Below, piece by piece: positions 18,212 to 27,070 of a stretch of DNA of 64,000 nucleotides. The notes under the pieces are model-generated. The model saw nothing but the letters and a program-made list of their open reading frames with translations, had not been told where the DNA came from and did no database searches. The position numbers and the translations under genes are program-made. Position 1 is the stretch's first letter. Each line of letters opens with the position of its first letter. This stretch comes from Flavobacteriales bacterium (GTDB lineage: Bacteria; Bacteroidota; Bacteroidia; Flavobacteriales_F; PHOS-HE28), in NCBI GenBank assembly GCA_016705545.1, contig JADIYA010000006.1, positions 62,001 to 126,000 of the forward strand, read 5' to 3'.

Positions 18212-20676
18212 GATTTGCCGAATAGGTTGGCCAGGAACCCGGTCTTGCCCCGCTTCGTGGCCGGCCGATCCTCGTAATAGCCGCCTGCGTACCCGCTTCC
18301 ATAGCCGTAGCCATAGCCGTAGCCATAGCCGTAACCATAGTTGTAGCCGTAGCGGTTGCGATCCACATCAACGCCGTTGAGCACGCAGCTGAGGCGCTTG
18401 ATGCTATTCTCGTTGATCAAGCGATCGACGTTCTGCACGAAGTGCTTCTTGCTGTAATCGCTGCGGAAGATGTAGATCGGGTAATCCGCCAGCTGGATCA
18501 TCGGTATGCCATCGGTCACCAGACCCACCGGCGGGTTATCAAGGAGCACCACGTCGTACATCTGCTTCAGCTCTGCGAGCACCTCGAGCATGCGCGGGCT
18601 GATGATCAGCTCCGAAGGGTTCGGCGGTATGGGACCGGCGGTGATGTAGTCGAGGCCCTCGAGGCTGCTGTGCCGGATGCAGTCGGCCAGGGTGTCCTTG
18701 CCGATCAGCACCGTGCTCATGCCGCGCGCATTATCCACATCGAAGCCCAGGTGGATCTTGGGTTTGCGCATGTCCAGGTCAAGGATGATCACACGCTTCC
18801 CGCTGTAGGAGATGATCCCCGCGAGGTTCATGGCGACGAAGGTCTTCCCTTCACCGGAGATGGTGCTGGTGATGGCGATCACCTTCGGCCCTGAGGTGTT
18901 ATCGACGAACTGCATGTTCGTGCGCACGGTCCGGAACGCCTCCGCGATGAGGCTCTTGGGATTCTTGTCGATGAGCAGCTCGGAAACGGGGATATCGTGC
19001 TTGTACTTCGGTACCATGCCGAGGATGCCGATGCTGGCGTGACTGAGCTTGGCCACATCGTTCAAGGTGGTGATGTTGTCGTGCAGGATGTAGCGGATCA
19101 GGAGGATCAACAGGCACAGGATGATGCCCGCCATGATGTAGGAGCCGATCACCACCTCCTTGTTCGGCGTTACCGGTGAGTGGGAGAGCGCGGCCCCCTG
19201 CAGGATGCGGTTCTGCGGAACGAAACCGGCCTTGCTGATACGGTACTCCACCTCTTTCTCGAGGAGCATGGTGTAGTACTTCTGGTTGATGCTGAAGACG
19301 CGCTCGACCCGGCTGTACTCGATCTCCTTCTCCGGCAGCACCCTGAACTTGCCATCAAGGATGCCCAACTGCCGGCCGAGGTCGTCGCGCTGCCGTTCAG
19401 CGCTCTCTCGCATGCGCCGAAGCGATTCCAGCAGCACCCGCTTCTGCAAGGCCAGGCGCTCTTCGGCGGCGAGCAGGGCCGGGTGCGAGGCGGTGGCATC
19501 CTCACGGAGCATATCGCGCTCATCGAGACGGTCCTGCAGGTTTCGCAGCGGCATGCTCAGCGTGGTCTCGTACTTGGTGCCGAGCAGCAATGGGAGCAGG
19601 TCGTGGGCGCTGATCTCGCCGCGCTCGCTGGCACTGGCCCGTTCCATCGCCTTGAGCAATTCCACATCGAGCGTGAGGCGCACCAGTTCATCCTCGTATT
19701 CATTCGTGCGCTCCAGCAACAAGGGGCCGAGCGCGGCCATGTCGCTCACGCGGTTCTCGCTCTGCAGGCCCTGCATGATGTACTCCGAATCGCGCAGCTC
19801 CTTGTAGGCCGTGTCCTTCTGGCTCCGGATGAAGGTGATCACGCTCGCGGCACTGCTGCTCTGTCGCTGCACATCGTAGTCGATGTACGTCTCGGCCAGC
19901 GATTGCGCCAGGTCGCGCGCCACATACGGATTCGGGTCGCGGCAAGTGATCTCCACCACTTTCGTAGCGTAGTCCTGCGATACCAGCCAGACCTGGTTCG
20001 CGTATTTCTCCAGCAGGCGGTCACGGCTGTTGATCTTGAAATAGAAGCTCGTCTTGGCATCCGGGTCGCTCAGGATCGGGCTCTCGCCGATGGTGATCCG
20101 GGCCGTGAAGTGAGGCATGGTCACCAAGCCGTCCCGCGGAAAGACGTCCTTGAAGGTCCTGCCGCCAACCGTGTAGGAGAGCCCCACCTGACCGGGGTTG
20201 GCCAGATCGAGGAAGACAGGCTGGTCGAGCACGATACTGTCGGTGACCGCTAGGTCGTGGAGCTTGAAGAAGGAGTGCACGTAATACTCCTCGGTGAGGA
20301 TCTGTCCCCGGTTGAAGTAGCTCACGCGCAGCGGCAGCCGGTCCAGCGCCATGCCCAGGAAGAAACGGCTGCGCATGAATTCAAGGTCAACAGCGAAGTT
20401 CTGCTCCTCCATGAAGCTGTTCATGAGCAGGACCTGCTTGGCCTGGTTGCTGCCGCCAAGCTGGAGCACCGAGCGCGATTGGTGGATGGGCACGGTGTAG
20501 CGCAGATAGAGCGCCGCTGAAGCACCGGCCAGCATCAGCACGAGCACCACCCAGGGCAGGCTGCGCCTGAAGATGTGGATGAAAAGCCCGAGGTCGAACT
20601 CGTTGCTGAAGTTCGTGATCCGCTGGCGGTAGCTCTCGAAGCTGACGGCTCGGCTGGTGACCTCTTCTGCGACCAT
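18208..20676 (-). CDS. Polysaccharide co-polymerase / bacterial tyrosine autokinase (Wzc-like)
   Basis: 822 aa. A first membrane span near residues 38-58 precedes a long periplasmic coiled-coil chain-length (Wzz-type) domain. A second span is near 512-530. The cytoplasmic BY-kinase domain has STISGEGKTFVAMNLAG (Walker A), VIILDLDMRKPKIH (Walker A') and DVVLLDNPPVGL (Walker B). The C-terminal tail is a run of Gly-Tyr dipeptides (about residues 777-800), the autophosphorylated tyrosine cluster. It works with the OPX protein encoded just upstream. The DNA for the tail is a short tandem repeat at about 18295-18350. Confidence 0.93.
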   Translation of the reverse strand: MVAEEVTSRAVSFESYRQRITNFSNEFDLGLFIHIFRRSLPWVVLVLMLAGASAALYLRYTVPIHQSRSVLQLGGSNQAKQVLLMNSFMEEQNFAVDLEFMRSRFFLGMALDRLPLRVSYFNRGQILTEEYYVHSFFKLHDLAVTDSIVLDQPVFLDLANPGQVGLSYTVGGRTFKDVFPRDGLVTMPHFTARITIGESPILSDPDAKTSFYFKINSRDRLLEKYANQVWLVSQDYATKVVEITCRDPNPYVARDLAQSLAETYIDYDVQRQSSSAASVITFIRSQKDTAYKELRDSEYIMQGLQSENRVSDMAALGPLLLERTNEYEDELVRLTLDVELLKAMERASASERGEISAHDLLPLLLGTKYETTLSMPLRNLQDRLDERDMLREDATASHPALLAAEERLALQKRVLLESLRRMRESAERQRDDLGRQLGILDGKFRVLPEKEIEYSRVERVFSINQKYYTMLLEKEVEYRISKAGFVPQNRILQGAALSHSPVTPNKEVVIGSYIMAGIILCLLILLIRYILHDNITTLNDVAKLSHASIGILGMVPKYKHDIPVSELLIDKNPKSLIAEAFRTVRTNMQFVDNTSGPKVIAITSTISGEGKTFVAMNLAGIISYSGKRVIILDLDMRKPKIHLGFDVDNARGMSTVLIGKDTLADCIRHSSLEGLDYITAGPIPPNPSELIISPRMLEVLAELKQMYDVVLLDNPPVGLVTDGIPMIQLADYPIYIFRSDYSKKHFVQNVDRLINENSIKRLSCVLNGVDVDRNRYGYNYGYGYGYGYGYGYGSGYAGGYYEDRPATKRGKTGFLANLFGKS

Positions 20677-20687
20677 CGTGGCGCGGC

Positions 20688-21470
20688 TTAACGGGCGAAG
20701 CCGCGCACCACGCCGATGACGAGCACGATGCTGGTGAGAAGGGTGATGACCGGTGTGAGGTCCTGCAGTGCCTCACGCACCAATTCGGGGTTGGGCTGAA
20801 CGTAGATGATGTCGTCTCCCTGCAGCACGATGTCGGCGTGGCGCAGTCCGTCAATGTCGGAGAGGTCGAACTGATGCACGGTCCGGCTTCCATCGGCGCC
20901 GTGACGGAAGAGCTTCACCCGGCGCGCATCTCCGCGCTTGGCTATGCCGCCAGACAAGGCCAGGGCCTCCAGCAAGGTGGTGTTGTTGTTCTCGATCGGA
21001 ACCACACGGGCGTCGCCACCGCCACCGGGGAAGACCACCACGCGCCGGTTGATGACCAGCAGTTGCACGTAGGGCCGCTGATAGTAGGTGGAGTAACGCT
21101 CCTCCATGTATGCTTCAGCCTCGCGGACGGTCTTGCCCGCCAAGACCACACGACCCAGCAGCGGGAGCTTGCACTCCCCGTTGCTCTCGATGACGTAGTT
21201 GAAGGTGACCCGGTTCAGCATGGCGGCCTCACGCACCCCGCCTTCGCTCACCAGGTCGATCATCTTGAATCCGTCGTTGGCGAAGAGCCTGAACTGCAGC
21301 AGGTCGTTCGGCTGCAGCCGGACCCGTCGCGAGGCATTCCCCGTATCGGCGAAGGTCTGGAACTGGTAATCGAGCGGTGTCTTGAACATGATGTCGCGGT
21401 TGATCGTGCAGCTGGTGGCAAGCACGGTCAGCGCGAAGGCGCCCCAAAGGGATTTCGAATGAATGGGCAT
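20688..21470 (-). CDS. Outer membrane polysaccharide export lipoprotein (OPX, Wza-like)
   Basis: The start at 21470 gives 260 aa with a lipoprotein signal (FALTVLATSC, lipobox Cys about residue 20). The polysaccharide export domain (VRLQPNDLLQFRLFANDGF, then TFNYVIESNGECKLPLLGRV) is followed by a SLBB-like domain (VVFPGGGGDARVVPIENNNTT) and a C-terminal membrane helix (VITLLTSIVLVIGVVRGF). It forms the exit channel for the polymer. A TACATTTG box lies eight bases before the ATG, suggesting a nearly leaderless transcript. Confidence 0.9.
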   Translation of the reverse strand: MPIHSKSLWGAFALTVLATSCTINRDIMFKTPLDYQFQTFADTGNASRRVRLQPNDLLQFRLFANDGFKMIDLVSEGGVREAAMLNRVTFNYVIESNGECKLPLLGRVVLAGKTVREAEAYMEERYSTYYQRPYVQLLVINRRVVVFPGGGGDARVVPIENNNTTLLEALALSGGIAKRGDARRVKLFRHGADGSRTVHQFDLSDIDGLRHADIVLQGDDIIYVQPNPELVREALQDLTPVITLLTSIVLVIGVVRGFAR

Positions 21471-21477
21471 GTGCGGC

Positions 21478-21485
21478 CAAATGTA
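21478..21485 (-). promoter_or_regulatory. Putative -7 box in front of the OPX gene
   Basis: The minus strand reads TACATTTG-GCCGCAC-ATG, an exact TAnnTTTG match. It could start an internal transcript for OPX, kinase, rfbC and the downstream genes. Confidence 0.5.
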
Positions 21486-21504
21486 GCGATCGCCCATTGC
21501 AGCC

Positions 21505-22731
21505 TTAGGCGAGCAGCTTACGATAAAGCCGGGCCGTGTCATCGATAAGCCGGGTATAGTGGTAACGGTCCCGGACGAAGTCCCAACCGCCCTTGCCCAT
21601 GCGGTCGCGCAACCCCGCGCTGCGCGCCAAGCGCTCCAAGGCGGCAGCGAGCCCCTCTGCGTCTCCCGAAGGGCAGAGCAAGGCGGTCTCGTCGGCTTGC
21701 ACGATGTTCCGTATCCCGCCAACATCCGTGCTCACAACAGGCCGATTGCTGGCCTGCGCCTCGATCAGGCTCACCGGGGTGCCCTCATTCAGGCTGGTGA
21801 GCATGGCGATGTCAAGCCCTGCGTTAACGATGTCGATCTCCTTGATCCAACTCGTGAAGGTCACCTCAGCAGGCTTCACCATGGGCTTGCCGTTCACGCC
21901 ATGCCCGAAGGGGTGCCCATTGAAGTAAGGGCCCATGACCTGGCTCAAGCCAAGCCGGGCTGTCTGGGCCTGCAAGCGCTCGCGTTCCTCACCATCGCCG
22001 ACGATGAAGGCGCGCAGCTTGAGGCCGGTCCGCTCGCGAACGCGCATGATCACTTCCAGGAAGAGGTCGTGGTTCTTGATCGGCACCAATCGGCCCACGA
22101 TGCCCACCGCCAGCTCGTCGTCTGCAACTCCGTACACACGGCGGAAGAGCGCGCGCTTCCGCTCCTGCTCCAATTGGAACGGCATCAGATCGAAGCCCAA
22201 GGGGATCACGTCAACCTTGGAGCCCTCGCAGATCCGGTGCTCATCAACCAGTTCATCACGTTGCCGCTCGCTGATGGCGATGATCCGATGCGATCGCTTG
22301 GCCAGATAGCGCTCGATGCTCTTGTACAGCGCAGTGCGCACCGGGCCGAAGTAGCTGTGGAACACATGCCCATGGAAGGTGTGCACGATGCCCTTCACGC
22401 CCAGGTCAGCGGCCGCCATGCGCCCAACGGCACCGGCCTTTGCCGCATGCGTGTGCACGATGTCGGGCTTGAAGTCCTTGATCACCTGTTTGATCCGGCG
22501 GTAGGCCGAACGATCGCGCCATGGCGCCACTTCGCGCTGAAGCTCCGGCAGGATCAAGGGCTCTACGCCCATGCTCTTGGTGATGTACTGGCTTCCAGCC
22601 TCTGTTGCCTCCTGGCTGCCGCCGATGAGCAAGGTCTCGAATTCCGGCGCCATGTACCGCGTGAGATAGGCCGCATTGTGCGTGGGGCCACCCAGGTTGA
22701 AGCGGTTGAGGATCTGGAGTACGCGGGGCAT
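21505..22731 (-). CDS. Glycosyltransferase family 4 (GT-B)
   Basis: 408 aa. It opens with MPRVLQILNRFNLGGPTHNA, the glycine loop of GT4 enzymes. The C-terminal nucleotide-sugar motif is LTSLNEGTPVSLIEAQASNRPVVSTDVGGIRNIV, with the E-x7-E-type pair. It transfers a sugar from a nucleotide donor to a growing lipid-linked chain in the cytoplasm. The acceptor and donor cannot be read from the sequence. It is located between asnB and the OPX gene. Confidence 0.9.
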   Translation of the reverse strand: MPRVLQILNRFNLGGPTHNAAYLTRYMAPEFETLLIGGSQEATEAGSQYITKSMGVEPLILPELQREVAPWRDRSAYRRIKQVIKDFKPDIVHTHAAKAGAVGRMAAADLGVKGIVHTFHGHVFHSYFGPVRTALYKSIERYLAKRSHRIIAISERQRDELVDEHRICEGSKVDVIPLGFDLMPFQLEQERKRALFRRVYGVADDELAVGIVGRLVPIKNHDLFLEVIMRVRERTGLKLRAFIVGDGEERERLQAQTARLGLSQVMGPYFNGHPFGHGVNGKPMVKPAEVTFTSWIKEIDIVNAGLDIAMLTSLNEGTPVSLIEAQASNRPVVSTDVGGIRNIVQADETALLCPSGDAEGLAAALERLARSAGLRDRMGKGGWDFVRDRYHYTRLIDDTARLYRKLLA

Positions 22732-22741
22732 TGAAGGCGTG

Positions 22742-22749
22742 CGAAGGTA
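22742..22749 (-). promoter_or_regulatory. Putative -7 box in front of the GT4 gene
   Basis: The minus strand reads TACCTTCG, then CACGCCTTCA and ATG. It matches TAnnTT(T/C)G and sits in the 27-base gap after asnB. Confidence 0.4.
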
Positions 22750-22758
22750 ACCCGGTAG

Positions 22759-24648
22759 TCAGTTGGCGGAGGCCATTGATCGCCTCGCTTTCCACCACGT
22801 CATGTAGACGAGCAGGGCATGCACGGTTGCCTGAGCATCACCCGGGCACGAAGAGCGCAAACGGCGGAGCACAGCAGCAGCGCCGTGCGGGTCAAGGCCT
22901 GCAGCGCGGACCAGTTCTTCGCGCAGCAATTCATCCTGCAAGCCAGCGAGCGGACCGAGCAACAGCTCGCGCAAGGGCACCTCGAAGCCTTGCTTCTTCC
23001 GCGCAACGATGGAAGGAGGGAGCAGGTCACCGAAGGCCTCGCGCAGGATCGCCTTGCCGATACCGCGGCGAAGCTTCATCTCCGCAGGCAATGCGAAGGC
23101 GAGCTCCACCACACGGTGATCGAGGAAGGGTGCGCGCACCTCGAGGCCATGCGCCATGCTCGTGAGGTCGACCTTGTGCAGCATGTCGTTGGGCAGCACG
23201 GTCTCCAGGTCCGCGAGGAGATAGCCGTTAATTCCATGCAAGCCCTTGACGCCGCGAGACAGTTGATGCTCACGTTCGCTCAGAGCCAGCGGAGAGCCCG
23301 GATGTGGCACAAGCCGTTTGGCATCATCATCCGGGTCCTGGTCGGCGAGGTTCAGCCAGCGCTGCTCGTTGGATCCGCCGGCGTTCGTGGCGAACCGGTC
23401 CAGCTTCCGGAACATGTCGGTGATGCGGTTATTCCTCGACTTGGGCAGCAGACGCCACAAGGGCCGCAGGGCGATCACTGCTTTGTCCATGCTCCGAGGA
23501 TCAGAAAGCCGCAGCTGGGCCTGATGTTTCCGGTAACCGCCGAAGAGCTCATCGGCGCCATCACCGCTCAAGGCTACCGTCACGTGCTTGCGTGCTTCAC
23601 GCGCCAGTATGAATGCCGGCAGTGCGCTGCTATCGGCGAAGGGCTCATCGACGCTGGTGAGGAAGTCCGAGTAGCCGGCAGCGAGATCGTCGGTGCTGAG
23701 GCGGATGCTGGTATGATCGCTACCGATGTGTCGCGCGGCATCTTCTGCGTAGCGCGTCTCATCGAAGTACGGCGCGCCGGCGTAACCGATGCTGAAGGTG
23801 CGCAGACCCGTTCTGTGGCGAGCCGCTAACGCGCTCACGATGCTACTGTCGAGCCCGCCGCTGAGGAACGCACCGATCGGTACATCGCAGTTCAGGCGCA
23901 GGCGAACGGAATCATCGAGCAGTTCTCGGAGCCGGCCTCTTGGATCGGAACTCGTTTCAGTTCGCTTGGCGGCACCAACCACATCGTACCAACGGCTCCG
24001 CTCCAGGCCTTTTGCGTTCACGCGGATCAGCTCGCCGGGCTCCAGCTTCCTTACCCCCTTCAGCACGCTCCAAGGAGCTGGGATGTAGTGGAAGGTGAAG
24101 TACTGATGCAGGCTGTGCGGGTCAAGCTCGCCCTTCGCGCCCAAGGCCTCTAAAGCCCGGAGTTCACTGGCGAAGAGCAAGCGGCCATCCTGCTCACAGT
24201 ACCAGAGCGGCTTCTCGCCGAACCGGTCGCGCGCAATCAGCAATTCATCCTTCTCCGCATCGCGAATGGCCAATGCGAAGAAGCCGTTGAGCTCATGAAG
24301 GAAGCCCTCGCCCTTCAGCGTGAAGAGCCGAAGCACCACCTCGGTATCACTCTGGCTGCGGAACCGGTGTCCTTCAGCTTCCAGTTCCGCGCGCAGCTCC
24401 TGGTAATTGAAGGCCTCGCCGTTGAAGGCGATCGTGAAGCGGCCACCATCATCGGTGAAGGGCTGGTGCGCGGCGGGACTGGTGTCAATGACGCTCAGTC
24501 GGCGATGGCCCAGCACCGTGCGTCCGTTGCGATAGACGCCTTCATCATCGGGGCCGCGGTGCGCGAGGTACCTCAGGGCATTGCTGATGCGGTCATCGGC
24601 CGGGACCGGACCGCTGCCGAACTGGTATGAACCCGCAATGCCGCACAT
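22759..24648 (-). CDS. asnB: Asparagine synthase (glutamine-hydrolysing)
   Basis: 629 aa. The N-terminal Ntn glutaminase domain begins MCGIAGSYQFG with nucleophile Cys2. The synthetase domain holds the ATP pyrophosphatase loop FLSGGLDSSIVSALAA. Members of this size placed first in surface-polysaccharide operons may amidate a sugar or supply Asn; the context does not decide. It has the length of the exopolysaccharide-associated AsnB group. Confidence 0.9.
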   Translation of the reverse strand: MCGIAGSYQFGSGPVPADDRISNALRYLAHRGPDDEGVYRNGRTVLGHRRLSVIDTSPAAHQPFTDDGGRFTIAFNGEAFNYQELRAELEAEGHRFRSQSDTEVVLRLFTLKGEGFLHELNGFFALAIRDAEKDELLIARDRFGEKPLWYCEQDGRLLFASELRALEALGAKGELDPHSLHQYFTFHYIPAPWSVLKGVRKLEPGELIRVNAKGLERSRWYDVVGAAKRTETSSDPRGRLRELLDDSVRLRLNCDVPIGAFLSGGLDSSIVSALAARHRTGLRTFSIGYAGAPYFDETRYAEDAARHIGSDHTSIRLSTDDLAAGYSDFLTSVDEPFADSSALPAFILAREARKHVTVALSGDGADELFGGYRKHQAQLRLSDPRSMDKAVIALRPLWRLLPKSRNNRITDMFRKLDRFATNAGGSNEQRWLNLADQDPDDDAKRLVPHPGSPLALSEREHQLSRGVKGLHGINGYLLADLETVLPNDMLHKVDLTSMAHGLEVRAPFLDHRVVELAFALPAEMKLRRGIGKAILREAFGDLLPPSIVARKKQGFEVPLRELLLGPLAGLQDELLREELVRAAGLDPHGAAAVLRRLRSSCPGDAQATVHALLVYMTWWKARRSMASAN

Positions 24649-24737
24649 GCTATTAGGCTGGACGCGACCATGTTGATGTCGTCATTCTCCTCCACGCACA
24701 TCCGCCTTACGGGCTTTGCCCAACCGTCAGGTGCTAC

Positions 24738-24793
24738 CCACCTGTCGGGCGGTGCCCACCTGTTGGGCGGATGATCACCCGCCCCTACAGGTG
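24738..24793. terminator. Three-copy CCACCTGT repeat forming a hairpin after lpdA
   Basis: CCCACCTGTCGGGCGG (24738-24753) and CCCACCTGTTGGGCGG (24755-24770) are direct copies. The inverse CCGCCCCTACAGGTGG (24778-24793) pairs with either one. The inverse copy overlaps the lpdA stop. Two alternative hairpins are therefore possible at the end of lpdA. There is no clear U-tract. Confidence 0.5.
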
Positions 24794-26173
24794 GATCACC
24801 TCACCGTAGGCCGCTGCCGCCGCCTCCATAATGGCTTCGCTCATGGTGGGGTGCGGGTGCACGGTCTTGATGATCTCGTGGCCGGTGGTCTCCAGCTTGC
24901 GGATGCTCACGCACTCGGCGATCATCTCGGTCACGTTCATGCCGATCATGTGCGCGCCCAGCAACTCGCCGTACTTCGCATCGAAGATCAGCTTCACGAA
25001 TCCGTCCTTGTTGCCGCCCGCGCTGGCCTTGCCGCTGGCGCTGAAGGGGAACTTGCCCACCTTGATCGACAGGCCCTTTTCCTTGCACTGCTTCTCGGTC
25101 ATGCCCACGCTGGCCACCTCGGGGCTGCAATAGGTGCAGCCGGGGATGTTGCCATAATCGAGTGTGTGCGGGTTCTGCCCGGCGATCTTCTCCACGCAGA
25201 TGATGCCCTCCGCGCTGGCCACGTGCGCCAGTGCTTGTCCGGGCGTGCAATCGCCGATGGCGTAGTAGCCGGGCATGTTGGTGGCGTAGTAGCCATCGAC
25301 CTTGATCTTGCCCTTGTCGGTCACGATGCCCACCTCTTCGAGCCCGATGCCTTCGAGGTTGGCGGCGATGCCGACCGCGCTGAGCACGATGTCGCACTCG
25401 ATCTTCTTCTCGCCAGCGGCGTTCTTCACGGTCACCACGCAGCCCTTGCCCTTGGTGTCAACGCTGGTCACTTCCGAAGAGACCATCACCTCGATGCCCT
25501 GCTTCTTGAAGCTCTTCTCGAGCTGCTTGCTCACGTCCTCATCCTCCACCGGGACGATGTTCGGCATGAACTCCACCAGCGTGACCTTGGTGCCGATGGC
25601 GGCATAGAAGTACGCGAACTCGCTGCCGATGGCGCCGCTGCCCACCACTACCATGCTCTTGGGCTGTTCAGGCAGCACCATGGCCTCGCGGTAGCCGATG
25701 ATCTTCTTGCCGTCCTGCGGCAGGTTAGGCAGCGCACGGCTGCGCGCGCCGGTGGCGATGATGATGTGCTTTCCTTCCACCACGCTCTTCTTCCCGTCGG
25801 CGGCGGTCACCTCGATCTTGCGGCCGGGCATCAGCTTGCCGGTGCCCATAACCACATCGATCTTGTTCTTCTTCATCAGGAACTGCACGCCCTTGCTCAT
25901 GCCATCGGCAACGCCGCGGCTGCGCGCCACCATGGCCTTGAGATCGGGTTTGCCCTCGCCCACGGTGATGCCATAATCCTTGGCGTGGCTGATGTACTCG
26001 AACACCTGCGCGCTCTTGAGCAGCGCCTTGGTGGGGATGCAGCCCCAGTTGAGGCAGATGCCGCCGAGGCTCTCGCGCTCCACGATGGCGGTCTTCAGGC
26101 CGAGTTGGCTGGCACGGATGGCGGCAACGTAGCCGCCGGGGCCGCTGCCTAAGACGATCAGGTCGTAGCTCAT
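24785..26173 (-). CDS. lpdA: Dihydrolipoyl dehydrogenase (E3)
   Basis: 462 aa from the start at 26173. This flavoprotein reoxidises dihydrolipoamide in 2-oxoacid dehydrogenase and glycine cleavage complexes. The FAD loop VLGSGPGGYVAAI opens the protein and GGICLNWGCIPTKALL carries the redox disulfide. VVGSGAIGSEFAYFYA is the NAD loop, and VHPHPTMSEAIMEAA has the C-terminal active-site His-Glu pair. An upstream in-frame extension to 26215 was rejected because the FAD motif should lie close to the N-terminus. The neighbours are not E1 or E2 genes. Confidence 0.96.
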   Translation of the reverse strand: MSYDLIVLGSGPGGYVAAIRASQLGLKTAIVERESLGGICLNWGCIPTKALLKSAQVFEYISHAKDYGITVGEGKPDLKAMVARSRGVADGMSKGVQFLMKKNKIDVVMGTGKLMPGRKIEVTAADGKKSVVEGKHIIIATGARSRALPNLPQDGKKIIGYREAMVLPEQPKSMVVVGSGAIGSEFAYFYAAIGTKVTLVEFMPNIVPVEDEDVSKQLEKSFKKQGIEVMVSSEVTSVDTKGKGCVVTVKNAAGEKKIECDIVLSAVGIAANLEGIGLEEVGIVTDKGKIKVDGYYATNMPGYYAIGDCTPGQALAHVASAEGIICVEKIAGQNPHTLDYGNIPGCTYCSPEVASVGMTEKQCKEKGLSIKVGKFPFSASGKASAGGNKDGFVKLIFDAKYGELLGAHMIGMNVTEMIAECVSIRKLETTGHEIIKTVHPHPTMSEAIMEAAAAAYGEVIHL

Positions 26174-26202
26174 GGTGATTGTAATGGCCCGTTTCGGGCG
26201 GG

Positions 26203-26210
26203 CGAATGTA
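26203..26210 (-). promoter_or_regulatory. Putative -7 box of lpdA
   Basis: The minus strand reads TACATTCG, 29 bases upstream of the lpdA ATG. It fits TAnnTT(T/C)G. The small inverted-repeat element at 26228 begins only 17 bases further upstream, where a -33 element would be expected. Confidence 0.4.
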
Positions 26211-26227
26211 GCCATGCCTCCGTGCCC

Positions 26228-26496
26228 GGTAGTGTCTCAGCTCGAGCCAATCGCAGGGTTGATGCAGCCCAGCGGCTAGGGTAGAGCGGTTCAGAAACCA
26301 CGTGCGGTAGGTGTCCACGGCCAGCGCGGCCGCGCCCGGCTCGGACAGCCTGTGCCGCGGGCATTGTGCGAGCCGGGACTGCGGCTTTGGCCGTGGTTGA
26401 TCTTTGGCGGAAGCCCCGCAGAATTGATGCGGGGTCCATCAAGGGAAAGGTGGAAATGATACTCGGCATTGAGCCTTCGCAAACTGAGACACTACC
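26228..26496. mobile_element. MITE-like element with 13-bp TIRs and 8-bp target duplication
   Basis: The left end GGTAGTGTCTCAG (26228-26240) and right end CTGAGACACTACC (26484-26496) are perfect inverted repeats. They are flanked directly by CCGTGCCC at 26220-26227 and again at 26497-26504, a perfect 8-base target site duplication. The 269-bp body has no plausible transposase. It holds an internal palindrome, CCCGGCTCG (26335-26343) with CGAGCCGGG (26369-26377). It is a non-autonomous element moved by a transposase encoded elsewhere; the parent family is not assigned. Confidence 0.8.
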
Positions 26497-26543
26497 CCGT
26501 GCCCCGGCTTGGATGAGCCGGTCGTTTAGGCAGGTGCCGCAAG

Positions 26544-26578
26544 CGAAAGGGCCATCCTTTCGGACAGCCCTTCCACGT
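26544..26578 (-). terminator. Putative hairpin terminator downstream of DUF805 gene
   Basis: On the minus strand GGAAGGGC-TGTCCGAAAGGATG-GCCCTTTCG forms a stem closed by AAGGGC and GCCCTT, with an alternative inner stem CGAAAGG/CCTTTCG. It lies just downstream of the DUF805 stop and ends in a short T-rich stretch, as Bacteroidota terminators do. Confidence 0.5.
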
Positions 26579-26584
26579 GAAAAG
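26569..26584. promoter_or_regulatory. parS-like sequence (weak)
   Basis: CCTTCCACGTGAAAAG matches 12 of 16 positions of the general parS consensus, including the central TTCCACGTGAAA. It is intergenic, but 22 kb from parAB, and CACGTG cores also occur in coding DNA of this GC-rich window. Confidence 0.25.
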
Positions 26585-26598
26585 CGATGTTGACCAAA

Positions 26599-26973
26599 TC
26601 AGGCGACGGCGCCTTCTTTCGGGTTCTCTCCGTATTCGTTGGCGCCTGGCTTGCTGTCGGTGCAGAGGAGGACCAGCAACCAGATGGCTCCGATGAGCGG
26701 AATGAGCGCGATCAGGATGAACCAGCCGCTCTTGCCTACATCGTGCAAACGACGCACCGCCACGGCGAGACCGGGGAGCAGCATGGCCAGCGCATAGAGG
26801 CCGTAGATGGGGCCGTAGCCGGTCATTGGGCTAGCCAGGCCGGCCACATTATCCAGCACCATGGCCGCAACAGCGAAGATGACGTTGAAGAGCGTGAACA
26901 TCCAGTACTCCTTGCGGCGCGCTCGTCCGCTGAAACCGACATAGTTCTTCAGTGCTTTGAGGTACCAATTCAT
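26599..26973 (-). CDS. DUF805 membrane protein
   Basis: 124 aa from MNWYLKALKNYVGFSGRARRKEYW, the hallmark DUF805 opening. Three to four membrane spans follow, including WMFTLFNVIFAVAAMVL and WFILIALIPLIGAIWLLVLLC, with RRLHDVGKSGW between them. The family has no settled function. A longer frame from 27102 is rejected because the family always starts at this motif. Confidence 0.9.
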   Translation of the reverse strand: MNWYLKALKNYVGFSGRARRKEYWMFTLFNVIFAVAAMVLDNVAGLASPMTGYGPIYGLYALAMLLPGLAVAVRRLHDVGKSGWFILIALIPLIGAIWLLVLLCTDSKPGANEYGENPKEGAVA

Positions 26974-27070
26974 GATGGGGAAGGGGTTTGGTTCATCGCA
27001 AGGATAGTGAATGCCGCGCAGAGCATCATCACCTGCGGATCGACAATGTCGGCCTCGGCGAATCCCGGCC

